Of a stretch of 64,000 nucleotides of DNA, positions 9,665-16,914 are shown one piece after another (position 1 is the stretch's first letter; each line of letters begins with the position of its first letter). The notes under the pieces are model-generated. The model made no database searches and had not been told where the DNA came from. It saw only the letters and a program-made list of their open reading frames with translations. Location: assembly GCA_024636985.1 (NCBI GenBank), contig JAGXFY010000079.1:44760-108759 (forward strand), read 5' to 3'. This DNA comes from Petrocella sp024636985. Its GTDB lineage: Bacteria > Bacillota > Clostridia > Lachnospirales > Vallitaleaceae. The position numbers and the translations under genes are program-made.

Positions 9665-10072
9665 ATGAATAAGAGATTATACCGTTCTAATAAAGACAAA
9701 GTTTTGGCCGGTGTCTGTGGCGGAATCGCTGAATATTTTAAGATTGATGTGACCATTGTACGTTTGATTGTTGTCTTACTTGCTTTTCCAAGTTTTGGCA
9801 TTACCTTTATCGGGTATATTATCGGTGCCATTATCATTCCGGAGCGACCGGTGGGATATGTGGATGTTGATGTGGATGAAGATATGGATACTGACATGGA
9901 AACAACCATCGATCTTGACAGTAAGGATACAAGAAGGGTGCTTGGCATCCTGATGATTGGCATAGGTATTTTGATTTTGATGAGTAAATTATTTATATGG
10001 TTTGACTCAGGCATGATTATTGCAATTGCCATTATTGCTATAGGTGTTTTTATTATCAAAAAGAAGAATTAA
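9665..10072 (+). CDS. PspC domain membrane protein
   Basis: A 135-aa protein. The first 60 residues are a PspC domain (KRLYRSNKDK, then LAGVCGGIAEYF, then a membrane helix). An acidic Asp-rich linker follows, and the last 45 residues form two more hydrophobic segments, as in LiaF/DUF5668-like proteins. PspC proteins act in envelope-stress responses; the role here is inferred. A TTG at 9653 is in frame, but GAGG six bases before the ATG at 9665 decides the start. A terminator follows. Confidence 0.85.
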   Translation: MNKRLYRSNKDKVLAGVCGGIAEYFKIDVTIVRLIVVLLAFPSFGITFIGYIIGAIIIPERPVGYVDVDVDEDMDTDMETTIDLDSKDTRRVLGILMIGIGILILMSKLFIWFDSGMIIAIAIIAIGVFIIKKKN

Positions 10073-10102
10073 AAATTGCACTTTGTAACGTATGATAAAA
10101 AA

Positions 10103-10129
10103 GGCAAGCGCTTAAGCGCTTGTCTTTTT
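10103..10129 (+). terminator. intrinsic terminator after the PspC gene
   Basis: A 9-bp stem (GGCAAGCGC/GCGCTTGTC, one G-U pair) with a TTAA loop is followed by five T. Confidence 0.9.
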
Positions 10130-10176
10130 AAATGAATATAAGTTGATTTTAGTTCCATATTATAATCGTCGATATA

Positions 10177-10231
10177 ATACAAAGCTTTTCCTCGCCTTAC
10201 ACTTCGTACGGTCATCGGAAAAGCTTTGTAT
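10177..10231. other. long hairpin in the gene-free stretch 10130-10737
   Basis: A perfect 15-bp stem (ATACAAAGCTTTTCC and its complement) encloses a 25-nt loop. There is no T-run after it, so it is not an obvious terminator. It stands just upstream of a structured repeat. The surrounding 600 bp hold no convincing gene. Confidence 0.7.
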
Positions 10232-10300
10232 CACATCTACTCGGTAATAGATCGTCTTTTCGTCAAGAAAAAGCACTGCTCAATCATCCTTCTGCTTTTA

Positions 10301-10425
10301 ATTTTCAAGGAAAGTCATACTTTAGTATTCAGCCTTGAAGCGTGGCAGAATACGTCAAGGACCTTTTCTATCAAACCATTCAGAAATATGAGCAGAGCTC
10401 ATAGCGAAGCGAAGCTTCTTTTCTT
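10301..10425 (+). repeat. structured intergenic repeat, copy A
   Basis: One of four related elements in the window. P1 pairs AGGAAAG (10308-10314) with CTTTTCT (10363-10369). P2 is GTATTCAGCC (10325-10334) with its partner at 10344-10353 (one A-A mismatch), closing the loop TTGAAGCGT. P3 is TATGAGC-AGA-GCTCATA (10387-10403). P4 is GAAGC-GAA-GCTTC (10406-10418) followed by TTTTCTT, like a terminator. The other copies are at 29631, 50474 and 55629. Confidence 0.85.
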
Positions 10426-10448
10426 GCATCCATGTAAAAACGAAGAAC

Positions 10449-10468
10449 GTTCTACATCCCTGTAGAAC
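10449..10468 (+). other. hairpin with ATCCCT loop
   Basis: A perfect 7-bp stem GTTCTAC/GTAGAAC closes the six-base loop ATCCCT. A second hairpin with the same loop but a different stem is found at 11695-11714. Confidence 0.7.
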
Positions 10469-10632
10469 TGTGATTGATCAGTACCCTTTCTTTTCTCATT
10501 CGGATTCGCTAATGTGCAAAATTCAATAGATTTTATTAGTAACTTTTGCTGCTGATATTATAGCTTAATTGATAGAGAGTGCTATTCTTGTGGGAAGCTC
10601 ATGATGTACTAAAACAACCAATAATACCATAA

Positions 10633-10662
10633 AAGCCAACATCGACCATGAAGTTCCTAGGA
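10633..10662. repeat. left inverted repeat flanking the phosphoesterase gene
   Basis: This 30-bp sequence is repeated in inverted orientation at 11840-11868 with one gap and two mismatches. The shared core is GACCATGAAGTTCC. The pair encloses the gene at 10738-11640 and hairpin element B. No target-site duplication is evident outside the repeats. Confidence 0.8.
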
Positions 10663-10705
10663 CCCATTTTAATAATATATTTACTATTATTTGAGAATGC
10701 TTATA

Positions 10706-10714
10706 TGCTATAAT
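10706..10714 (+). promoter_or_regulatory. extended -10 promoter for the phosphoesterase gene
   Basis: TGC-TATAAT is an extended -10 element 24 bp before the start codon. No good -35 box is seen. Confidence 0.6.
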
Positions 10715-10737
10715 AAGAGAGTAAGGAAGGTGATGAC

Positions 10738-11640
10738 TTGTTTGGACATAAAAGGTTAACAGAATGTTATTTTAAAGCCATTCGCAACCAAGATACGATA
10801 GAAGTGGATGACGATACAAGAATTATATTTTTTAGTGATGTACATCGTGGTGATAACAGTATGTCTGATGAATTTGCCCATAATCAAAATGTCTATTACC
10901 ATGCCCTTGATTATTATTTTAAGAATGAATACACATACATTGAAGTTGGTGATGGGGATGAATTGTGGGAATATAGCAAATTTTCTCACATTAGAAGAGC
11001 CCACAGCGATGTTTTTTGTTTACTAAAAAAGTATTTTGACGAGAAACGTCTCTATTACCTTTTTGGTAATCACAATATGGCTTTTAGGAATGACTTCATA
11101 TCCAAACATGACCTGACCTATTTTTATGATGAATACTTAGATATCAAGACACCTTTATTTCCGGGTATTAATGTCAAAGAGAGCTTGTTGCTCAAAGATC
11201 GGCATACAGATAAGGAAATACTGGTGGTTCATGGTCATCAAGGTGATTTTATGAACGATCAAGGTTGGATTATTTCATTATTTTTGATGAGAATTTTTTG
11301 GCGCTATATGCACATGGTTGGTCTTAGAAATCCTTCAAGTCCTTCCAAGAATAGAGTAAAGAGACACAAGATAGAAAAGTCCTTTTCCAAATGGATTAGA
11401 ATCAACCACATTGGCATCCTTTGTGGTCATACCCATCGTCCCAAGTTACCGGGTCAATTAGACGCTACATATCTGAATTCGGGGTGCTGTGTTCATCCAA
11501 GGGGTATTACAGGTATTGAATTGGTAGGAAGGAAATTCTATCTGATTCACTGGAGCATCATTCCGGATGATCAAGGCCGTTTGGCAATTCGTAAAAAGAT
11601 TATGAAGGGGCCACTCAGTTTTGATGAGATTAGATTATAA
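10738..11640 (+). CDS. calcineurin-like metallophosphoesterase
   Basis: A 300-aa cytoplasmic protein with the metal-site motifs of the superfamily: FSDVHRGD (~31-38), GDGDELW, FGNHN, VVHGHQGD and CGHTHRPK. The substrate is unknown. It has the general size of UDP-diacylglucosamine hydrolase-like proteins, but no lipid A is expected in this host. The start is TTG, supported by AGGAAGGTGA just upstream; no closer ATG fits. The gene stands alone between two 30-bp inverted repeats, which is unusual. Confidence 0.85.
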   Translation: MFGHKRLTECYFKAIRNQDTIEVDDDTRIIFFSDVHRGDNSMSDEFAHNQNVYYHALDYYFKNEYTYIEVGDGDELWEYSKFSHIRRAHSDVFCLLKKYFDEKRLYYLFGNHNMAFRNDFISKHDLTYFYDEYLDIKTPLFPGINVKESLLLKDRHTDKEILVVHGHQGDFMNDQGWIISLFLMRIFWRYMHMVGLRNPSSPSKNRVKRHKIEKSFSKWIRINHIGILCGHTHRPKLPGQLDATYLNSGCCVHPRGITGIELVGRKFYLIHWSIIPDDQGRLAIRKKIMKGPLSFDEIRL

Positions 11641-11694
11641 ATTAAAGAGGTCCCATGAAAACCCTTCCACAGTCTGTATGACTACGGCCTTCAG

Positions 11695-11820
11695 TTGGTG
11701 CATCCCTGCACCAAAAGTCGGCGGACAGCTTCCTGCTGTCTTGCAAATTTCATAAGAAAGTTTTCATTTTAGCATCATGTCTTGAAGACTGACATGATGC
11801 ATGAAGTTACTTTCTTATGA
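11695..11820 (+). repeat. structured intergenic element B (diverged relative of the repeat family)
   Basis: Three hairpins in a row: TTGGTGC-ATCCCT-GCACCAA (11695-11714), GACAGC-TTCCT-GCTGTC (11724-11740), and a nested structure. In the last, CATAAGAAAGT (11751-11761) pairs with ACTTTCTTATG (11809-11819) and encloses a perfect 10-bp stem GCATCATGTC/GACATGATGC with the loop TTGAAGACT (11782-11790). The nested part has the same plan and loop as copies A, C, D and E, but different stem sequences. Confidence 0.75.
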
Positions 11821-11839
11821 GCCTAAACATACATTCAGT

Positions 11840-11868
11840 TCCAGGAACTTCATGGTCGGAGTTGGCTT
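11840..11868. repeat. right inverted repeat flanking the phosphoesterase gene
   Basis: The inverted partner of 10633-10662. The two are 27 of 29 identical, allowing one single-base gap. Confidence 0.8.
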
Positions 11869-11930
11869 GAGTGATTTGTAGTAAGCAAAAACAGTTATGT
11901 AAAAATGAGTTAAAAGATTAATGATATCAT

Positions 11931-12000
11931 AAAAAAGCAGCAAGTTATCATGAACCGGATTGTTATTGGAAAGTCCTGAAAATGATACTTGCTGCTTTTT
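11931..12000 (-). terminator. long hairpin terminator for galM
   Basis: About 19 bp of stem (AAAAAAGCAGCAAGTTATCAT against ATGATACTTGCTGCTTTTT, one bulge) with A-runs and T-runs at the base. It can end transcription from both sides. galM on the minus strand stops 14 bp away. Confidence 0.85.
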
Positions 12001-12014
12001 ATATCAGATATAAC

Positions 12015-13058
12015 TTAGGCTTTGAAACTATAAGTGGTTTTTTGACGATAGATTTCATCGGCTCTTAGGATCTTGGTGGGGAAGAAATCTTGATTGATTG
12101 CGTCAGGATAGTATTGGGTCTCAAGACAGACTGCACCATGTTTTAGAGTGGATTGGCCGCCTTGAAGTGGTAGCTCGGAAGTTAGGAAGTTGCCGGTATA
12201 ACAGACGACACAAGCTTCTGTGGTTTCTATCTCAAGTATACGTCCGGTTTTTGGATCTGTAAGTATAATGGGTGCTTCAGTATCTGAATCTAGGATAAAG
12301 GCATGATCATAGCCACCGGCGTTTTTTAGCTGGATATTTTCATCATGTATATGAGAACCAATAGATTTTGGTTGACTGAAGTCAAAAGGTCCTGAGGCGG
12401 TGGGTGAGATACCTATGGGTATGATTTGTGAATCAACAGCGACATATTCTTTTGCAGGAAGGGTAAGCAGATGGTCCAAGATGGTGGTGGAAGGATCAGC
12501 CGATAGATTGAAGTAGCTGTGATTGGTTAAGGTAAGGATGGTATCTTTATCGGTTGTTGCTTTATACCTTATGGTGAGGTTGCTATCTTCATCAAAGACA
12601 TAGGTCACGACTACATCCAGATTCCCCGGAAAGCCTTGATCCATATCATAACTGAGATAACTTAATACCAGTTCAGCTTGGGTCTTTGATACGATTTCAG
12701 TCACGGACCATATCTGCTTGTCAAGGGCAAGACTGCCACCGTGTAGACAATGATTGCCGTTATTTTTTTCTAACGTGTAAGAGGTATCATTGAGATTAAA
12801 AGAAGCTTGGCTGATACGTCCTGCAACTCTACCGGTGATACAACCAAAATGGGGTGAATGCTCTTCATAAGCTTCTACTGAGTCAAGGCCTAAAACCACA
12901 TTGCTAATATGACCGGCAGCATCCGGAATATTAATTTCCTTAATGATGCCTCCATAGTTTAGAATTTTGATGTTATGACCTTTTTCATTGATTAAAGTGT
13001 ATAGCGTGACTTGTTGACCGTCTTTTGTGTGACCGAAAGGGCTAGATTGACATTGCAT
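12015..13058 (-). CDS. galM: aldose 1-epimerase (mutarotase)
   Basis: Interconverts alpha and beta anomers of galactose and other aldohexoses in the cytoplasm. At 347 aa it is full length. It shows NHSYFNL with the catalytic acid His, NHCLHGG and the catalytic base Glu in VCLETQYYPDA. AAGGAGG lies eight bases before the ATG. It stands alone, divergent from the parvulin gene, with no galactose operon nearby. Confidence 0.95.
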   Translation of the reverse strand: MQCQSSPFGHTKDGQQVTLYTLINEKGHNIKILNYGGIIKEINIPDAAGHISNVVLGLDSVEAYEEHSPHFGCITGRVAGRISQASFNLNDTSYTLEKNNGNHCLHGGSLALDKQIWSVTEIVSKTQAELVLSYLSYDMDQGFPGNLDVVVTYVFDEDSNLTIRYKATTDKDTILTLTNHSYFNLSADPSTTILDHLLTLPAKEYVAVDSQIIPIGISPTASGPFDFSQPKSIGSHIHDENIQLKNAGGYDHAFILDSDTEAPIILTDPKTGRILEIETTEACVVCYTGNFLTSELPLQGGQSTLKHGAVCLETQYYPDAINQDFFPTKILRADEIYRQKTTYSFKA

Positions 13059-13094
13059 CGTGATTCCTCCTTAGATGAAGTTAAGTCTTAGACT

Positions 13095-13123
13095 ATTATA
13101 CATCAGGGTCTTGTAAAGCTCAA
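13095..13123 (-). promoter_or_regulatory. sigma-A promoter for galM
   Basis: On the minus strand TTGAGC, 17 bp and TATAAT lie 37 bp before the start codon. It is back to back with the promoter at 13140. Confidence 0.75.
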
Positions 13124-13139
13124 TAATAGAGATTAGTCC

Positions 13140-13168
13140 TTGAAATAAGAGGCTCAATCCTGTATGAT
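13140..13168 (+). promoter_or_regulatory. sigma-A promoter for the parvulin gene
   Basis: TTGAAA, 17 bp and TATGAT, with a TG just before the -10 box. The -35 boxes of this promoter and the galM promoter are 16 bp apart. Confidence 0.75.
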
Positions 13169-13215
13169 AAGAAATGAGTTGTCACTACTAAAAGAATAGA
13201 ATTGGAGATTATAGA

Positions 13216-13974
13216 ATGGAAAAAATAGTATTAGCCAAAGTCGGCGACAGAGAATTGACAAAAGAAGATATGATTGCAATTATGAGAAATCTGCCTCAAC
13301 AAGATGCTCAGAATTTTTCTAGTTTTGAAGGTCGAAAAGTATTGTTGGATGAAATGGTAGCAGGAGAGTTATTCTATAAAAGAGGGGTTGAAAATAACTT
13401 CGATCAAGAAGAGAAGTTCATTGAGATTATGGCAGAGACCAAACGTGCCATGCTACAAAGATATGCTGTTCAAAAAAGCTTAGACGCCATTACGGTAGAA
13501 CCATCTGAGGTTGAAGCATACTATGAGGCACATAAGAATAATTTTTCAGAAGGACCAAAAGCCAAAGCTAAGCATATCCTGATGACGGATGAAGCGGACA
13601 TCATGGAAGTCAAGAATGAGATAGACACCGGTATGGATTTTGAAGAAGCGGCAAGAAAATACTCAACTTGTCCATCAAAAGAACGGGGTGGAGATCTTGG
13701 TACTTTTGAAAGAGGACGTATGGTTCCTGAGTTTGAAGACGCAGCATTTACACAAGAAATCGGTCTTGTTGGGGATCCTGTAAAAACACAATTCGGTTAC
13801 CATTTGTTATTGGTTGAAGAACGTGTTGAAACTTCTGTTAAAGCTTTTGAAGAAGTTGAAAACCAAGTCAGACAAGAACTCATCGGTAGAAAGCAAACCG
13901 AAGTGTACAGATCTGAGATTGAAGCGCTAAAAGAAATTTATCCAGTGGAAATCAACGAAGACGGATTAAAATAA
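13216..13974 (+). CDS. parvulin-type peptidyl-prolyl isomerase, cytoplasmic
   Basis: A 252-aa protein. Residues ~114-205 form a PpiC/rotamase domain with KAKHILM at the start, GGDLGTFERGRMVPEFEDAA in the middle and FGYHLLLVEER at the end. The N-terminal 110 residues are helical, as in the SurA/PrsA chaperone fold. There is no signal peptide or lipobox, so unlike PrsA it should act in the cytoplasm. It is a single-gene unit with its own promoter and terminator. Confidence 0.88.
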   Translation: MEKIVLAKVGDRELTKEDMIAIMRNLPQQDAQNFSSFEGRKVLLDEMVAGELFYKRGVENNFDQEEKFIEIMAETKRAMLQRYAVQKSLDAITVEPSEVEAYYEAHKNNFSEGPKAKAKHILMTDEADIMEVKNEIDTGMDFEEAARKYSTCPSKERGGDLGTFERGRMVPEFEDAAFTQEIGLVGDPVKTQFGYHLLLVEERVETSVKAFEEVENQVRQELIGRKQTEVYRSEIEALKEIYPVEINEDGLK

Positions 13975-14010
13975 CGATAGTAAGATAAAAGGTTTTATAG
14001 TTAAACTTTC

Positions 14011-14054
14011 AAACCGCCCTTTCTCTGTCAGAGAAAAGGCGGTTTTCTTCTTTC
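14011..14054 (+). terminator. intrinsic terminator after the parvulin gene
   Basis: AAACCGCC pairs with GGCGGTTT around an inner TTTCTCT/AGAGAAA stem, followed by a T-rich tract. Confidence 0.85.
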
Positions 14055-14070
14055 TTAACTTGAAGGGTCA

Positions 14071-14079
14071 TGTTATAAT
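14071..14079 (+). promoter_or_regulatory. extended -10 promoter for murB
   Basis: TGT-TATAAT lies 44 bp before murB. The -35 region is poor, as is common with an extended -10. Confidence 0.65.
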
Positions 14080-14122
14080 GATTTTGATAAAAGTGGTAAC
14101 ATAGAAACAATCGAGGTGTTAG

Positions 14123-15034
14123 ATGATTAAGTTGCAGGAACGTATCGATAAAAATCAGTTTGATGGTGCAGGATTTTTCTATAATGAACCTATGAGTCGC
14201 CACACATCTTTTAAGATTGGTGGCCCGGCGGATTTGTTATTTGTACCAAAAACCATAGAACATATAGAAGACATGATTAGGCTGTGTATAGAACTGGATA
14301 TACCCTATTACATAATGGGTAACGGAAGCAACCTTTTAGTAAGCGACTTAGGCTACCGAGGGGTCATTATTCAGATTTGTAAGAATATGAGTGCCTATAG
14401 AATTGAAGGCAATCGGGTATATGCCCAAGGCGGCATTCTGCTATCGAGTCTCTCTAAGCACATTTATAGAGCCGGCCTTAGAGGGTTTGAATTTGCTTCA
14501 GGTATCCCCGGAACGTTAGGTGGCGCAGTTTACATGAATGCAGGTGCTTATGGCGGAGAAATAAAAGATGTTATTATAGAAGCAGGGACCCTTACAAGAA
14601 AAGGTGAAGTCAGAACATTAAATAAAGAAGCTCTGGATCTGGGTTATCGACATAGTAGTCTTCAGATTCACGAAGACATTGTATTGTCTGCAACTTTGGT
14701 TCTTGAACAAGGGGATAAAAAAGAAATCAAGGCCCTTATGCAAGATTTGGGGCAGAGAAGAAAAGACAAACAACCCATTGAATTGCCAAGTGCAGGAAGT
14801 ACTTTCAAGCGACCGGAAGGCTATTATGCTGGAAAGCTGATTATGGATGCAGGCCTATCCGGCTATCGTATTGGCGATGCAAGGGTTTCTATAAAACACT
14901 GTGGCTTTGTCGTCAATGAAGGGCAGGCGACATGCAAAGACGTGTTAGACCTTATTGAGTATATCCAACATGAAGTCAAATCGAAGTTTGATGTTGACTT
15001 AGAACCGGAAGTTAAAATCATTGGTGATTTTTAA
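14123..15034 (+). CDS. murB: UDP-N-acetylenolpyruvoylglucosamine reductase
   Basis: Second committed step of peptidoglycan precursor synthesis: NADPH-dependent reduction to UDP-MurNAc, using FAD. The FAD-binding segments are GNGSNLLVSD and SGIPGTLGGAVYMNAGAYGGE. The catalytic Ser is in GSTFKRPEG, and the late Glu in LEPEVKIIG. At 303 aa, with Tyr-loop features lacking, it is type IIB. It leads directly into the rapZ-yvcK-whiA-crh operon after 24 bp. Confidence 0.97.
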   Translation: MIKLQERIDKNQFDGAGFFYNEPMSRHTSFKIGGPADLLFVPKTIEHIEDMIRLCIELDIPYYIMGNGSNLLVSDLGYRGVIIQICKNMSAYRIEGNRVYAQGGILLSSLSKHIYRAGLRGFEFASGIPGTLGGAVYMNAGAYGGEIKDVIIEAGTLTRKGEVRTLNKEALDLGYRHSSLQIHEDIVLSATLVLEQGDKKEIKALMQDLGQRRKDKQPIELPSAGSTFKRPEGYYAGKLIMDAGLSGYRIGDARVSIKHCGFVVNEGQATCKDVLDLIEYIQHEVKSKFDVDLEPEVKIIGDF

Positions 15035-15058
15035 TCGTAATTGAAGGGAGGAATCAGA

Positions 15059-15931
15059 ATGCAATTTGTAATTGTGACAGGTATGTCAGGTGCCGGAAAA
15101 AGTACAACCTTAAAATTTCTAGAAGATGCCGGGTATTTTTGTGTCGATAACCTACCACCGGCCTTAATCGGGAAATTTGCAGATGTTTGTTTTAGTCCGG
15201 ATTCAGGGTTGAAAAAGATAGCGCTTGGTGTTGACGTTCGTAGTGGTATGCATTTTGAGATCCTTTTCAGTGAACTGGCGCAGTTGAAGAACCAAGGTGT
15301 GACAATGGATATTATTTTTCTGGAATCAAGCAATGACATATTAATCAAAAGATTCAAGGAAACCAGAAGAAAGCATCCCTTAGTTGAGGACGGACGCATT
15401 GAAGACGCCATCTTAGAAGAAAGGGCGCTTCTTGAACCCGTTAAAAGTCAAGCAAAGATCATTATTGACACGACCAACCTCTTAACAAGAGAACTCAGAT
15501 TTGAGCTCCACAAAGCCCTCAATGATGAGCAAAGTTATAAAAACCTCATTATTACTGTCCTTTCATTTGGATTCAAACACGGGATTCCATCGGATTCAGA
15601 TTTGGTTTTTGACGTCCGCTTTATACCGAATCCTTATTACAAATCAGAACTCAGAGGTTTTACTGGAAAAGATAAGGTAGTTCAAGACTATGTGATGCAG
15701 TGGGATGTGTCGACGATGTTCATAGATAAACTGGATGATATGTTGGCGTTTCTCATACCCAATTATATTAAAGAAGGAAAAAACCAGTTGGTCATCAGTA
15801 TAGGTTGCACAGGTGGCAAACATAGGTCCGTCACCTTAACGGATGTCTTGGCCAGGAAATTAGAGAGCTATAATTATAGTGTACATTGTCACCATAGAGA
15901 TATTGAGAAGGATGCCCTAAGAGGGAAGTAG
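15059..15931 (+). CDS. rapZ: RapZ/YvcJ nucleotide-binding protein
   Basis: P-loop protein of the RapZ family. In E. coli it controls glmS expression through small RNAs; in Firmicutes YvcJ binds GTP and affects competence. Walker A is GMSGAGKS (residues 8-15), and the C-terminal domain has SFGFKHGIP, DVRFIPNP and SIGCTGGKHRSV. Its length is 290 aa. A TTG at 15041 is in frame, but GGGAGGA before 15059 fixes the start there. It sits in the conserved order with yvcK and whiA. Confidence 0.95.
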   Translation: MQFVIVTGMSGAGKSTTLKFLEDAGYFCVDNLPPALIGKFADVCFSPDSGLKKIALGVDVRSGMHFEILFSELAQLKNQGVTMDIIFLESSNDILIKRFKETRRKHPLVEDGRIEDAILEERALLEPVKSQAKIIIDTTNLLTRELRFELHKALNDEQSYKNLIITVLSFGFKHGIPSDSDLVFDVRFIPNPYYKSELRGFTGKDKVVQDYVMQWDVSTMFIDKLDDMLAFLIPNYIKEGKNQLVISIGCTGGKHRSVTLTDVLARKLESYNYSVHCHHRDIEKDALRGK

Positions 15932-15942
15932 TAGGTAGACCC

Positions 15943-16887
15943 ATGGAAAATAAAAAAATAGTATGCATTGGTGGCGGTACCGGACTATCCACGATGCTTA
16001 GAGGCTTGAAAGTCTATACAAAAGACCTGACAGCCATTGTTACGGTATCTGATAATGGTGGTCACTCCGGCAATCTTAGAAAAGAAATGAAAATATTGCC
16101 TCCTGGAGATTTGCGTAACTGTTTATTGGCACTTGCCGAAGCAGAACCAATGTTGGAGGCTTTGTTTGCGCATCGTTTTTCTGAAGGTTCTCTTAAGGGT
16201 TATAATTTGGGCAATTTATTGATTGTAGGCCTTGTTGATCTGTATGGGAATTTTGGTGCTGCCATTGAAAAAGCCCATGAAGTACTGCGTGTTAGGGGAC
16301 AGGTATTGCCCGTTACGACAGAAGATGTTCAGCTGAAAGCCATTTATGATGATGAAAGCGAGATTGTTGGTGAGTGTGAGATTGTATCCGCCAATAAAAG
16401 TCATAAAAAATATATCAAAGAGATGAAGCTTATGCCAAGCCAACCTAAAGTGTATAAGAATGTTTTGGAAAAGATTGAAGAAGCGGATATTATCATTCTA
16501 GGCCCAGGAAGTCTCTATACCTCTATTATCCCTAACTTATTGGTGGAAGGTGTATGTGAGGCCTTAAGAGATGCTAAAGGTAAGATCGTCTATGTTGGCA
16601 ACATTATGACACAGCCAGGAGAAACAGAGGGCTTTACCCTACTTGAACATGTTAATATCATTGAACAATATATAGGTGTTGGCATGATTGATAAAATCAT
16701 CGCCAATGACGGTTGGCCGGAAGCTATGGTCATCGAACATTACAATCAAGATGGGGCAGAGTTGGTACTACCCTTGATTGATGACAATAGGTTAATTGCA
16801 GTTCCAATGATTGCTCTAAATGAAGAAACAGGCTATGTTCGACATGATTCAAGACTATTGGCACAAACGATTATGTCGATTGGTTAA
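15943..16887 (+). CDS. yvcK: gluconeogenesis factor YvcK (CofD-like)
   Basis: A 314-aa UPF0052 protein that binds UDP-sugars and is needed for growth and cell shape on gluconeogenic carbon sources in relatives. The N-terminus has GGGTGLSTMLRGLK, then TVSDNGGHSGNLR and PPGDLRNCLLALA. A later GPGSLYTSIIPNLL loop is also characteristic. It follows rapZ by 11 bp and precedes whiA by 27 bp. Confidence 0.96.
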   Translation: MENKKIVCIGGGTGLSTMLRGLKVYTKDLTAIVTVSDNGGHSGNLRKEMKILPPGDLRNCLLALAEAEPMLEALFAHRFSEGSLKGYNLGNLLIVGLVDLYGNFGAAIEKAHEVLRVRGQVLPVTTEDVQLKAIYDDESEIVGECEIVSANKSHKKYIKEMKLMPSQPKVYKNVLEKIEEADIIILGPGSLYTSIIPNLLVEGVCEALRDAKGKIVYVGNIMTQPGETEGFTLLEHVNIIEQYIGVGMIDKIIANDGWPEAMVIEHYNQDGAELVLPLIDDNRLIAVPMIALNEETGYVRHDSRLLAQTIMSIG

Positions 16888-16914
16888 AGCCAATAAAATA
16901 AAAGAGGTGAAGGT

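Noticed and set aside
9625..10059. 144-codon frame on the minus strand
   Set aside because: Antisense of the PspC-like gene; low complexity (Ile, Ser and Met runs) and no ribosome site.
10226..10465. 79-codon open frame in the region after the PspC gene
   Set aside because: It runs through hairpin 10177-10231 and repeat copy A, has no ribosome site, and its composition follows the repeat.
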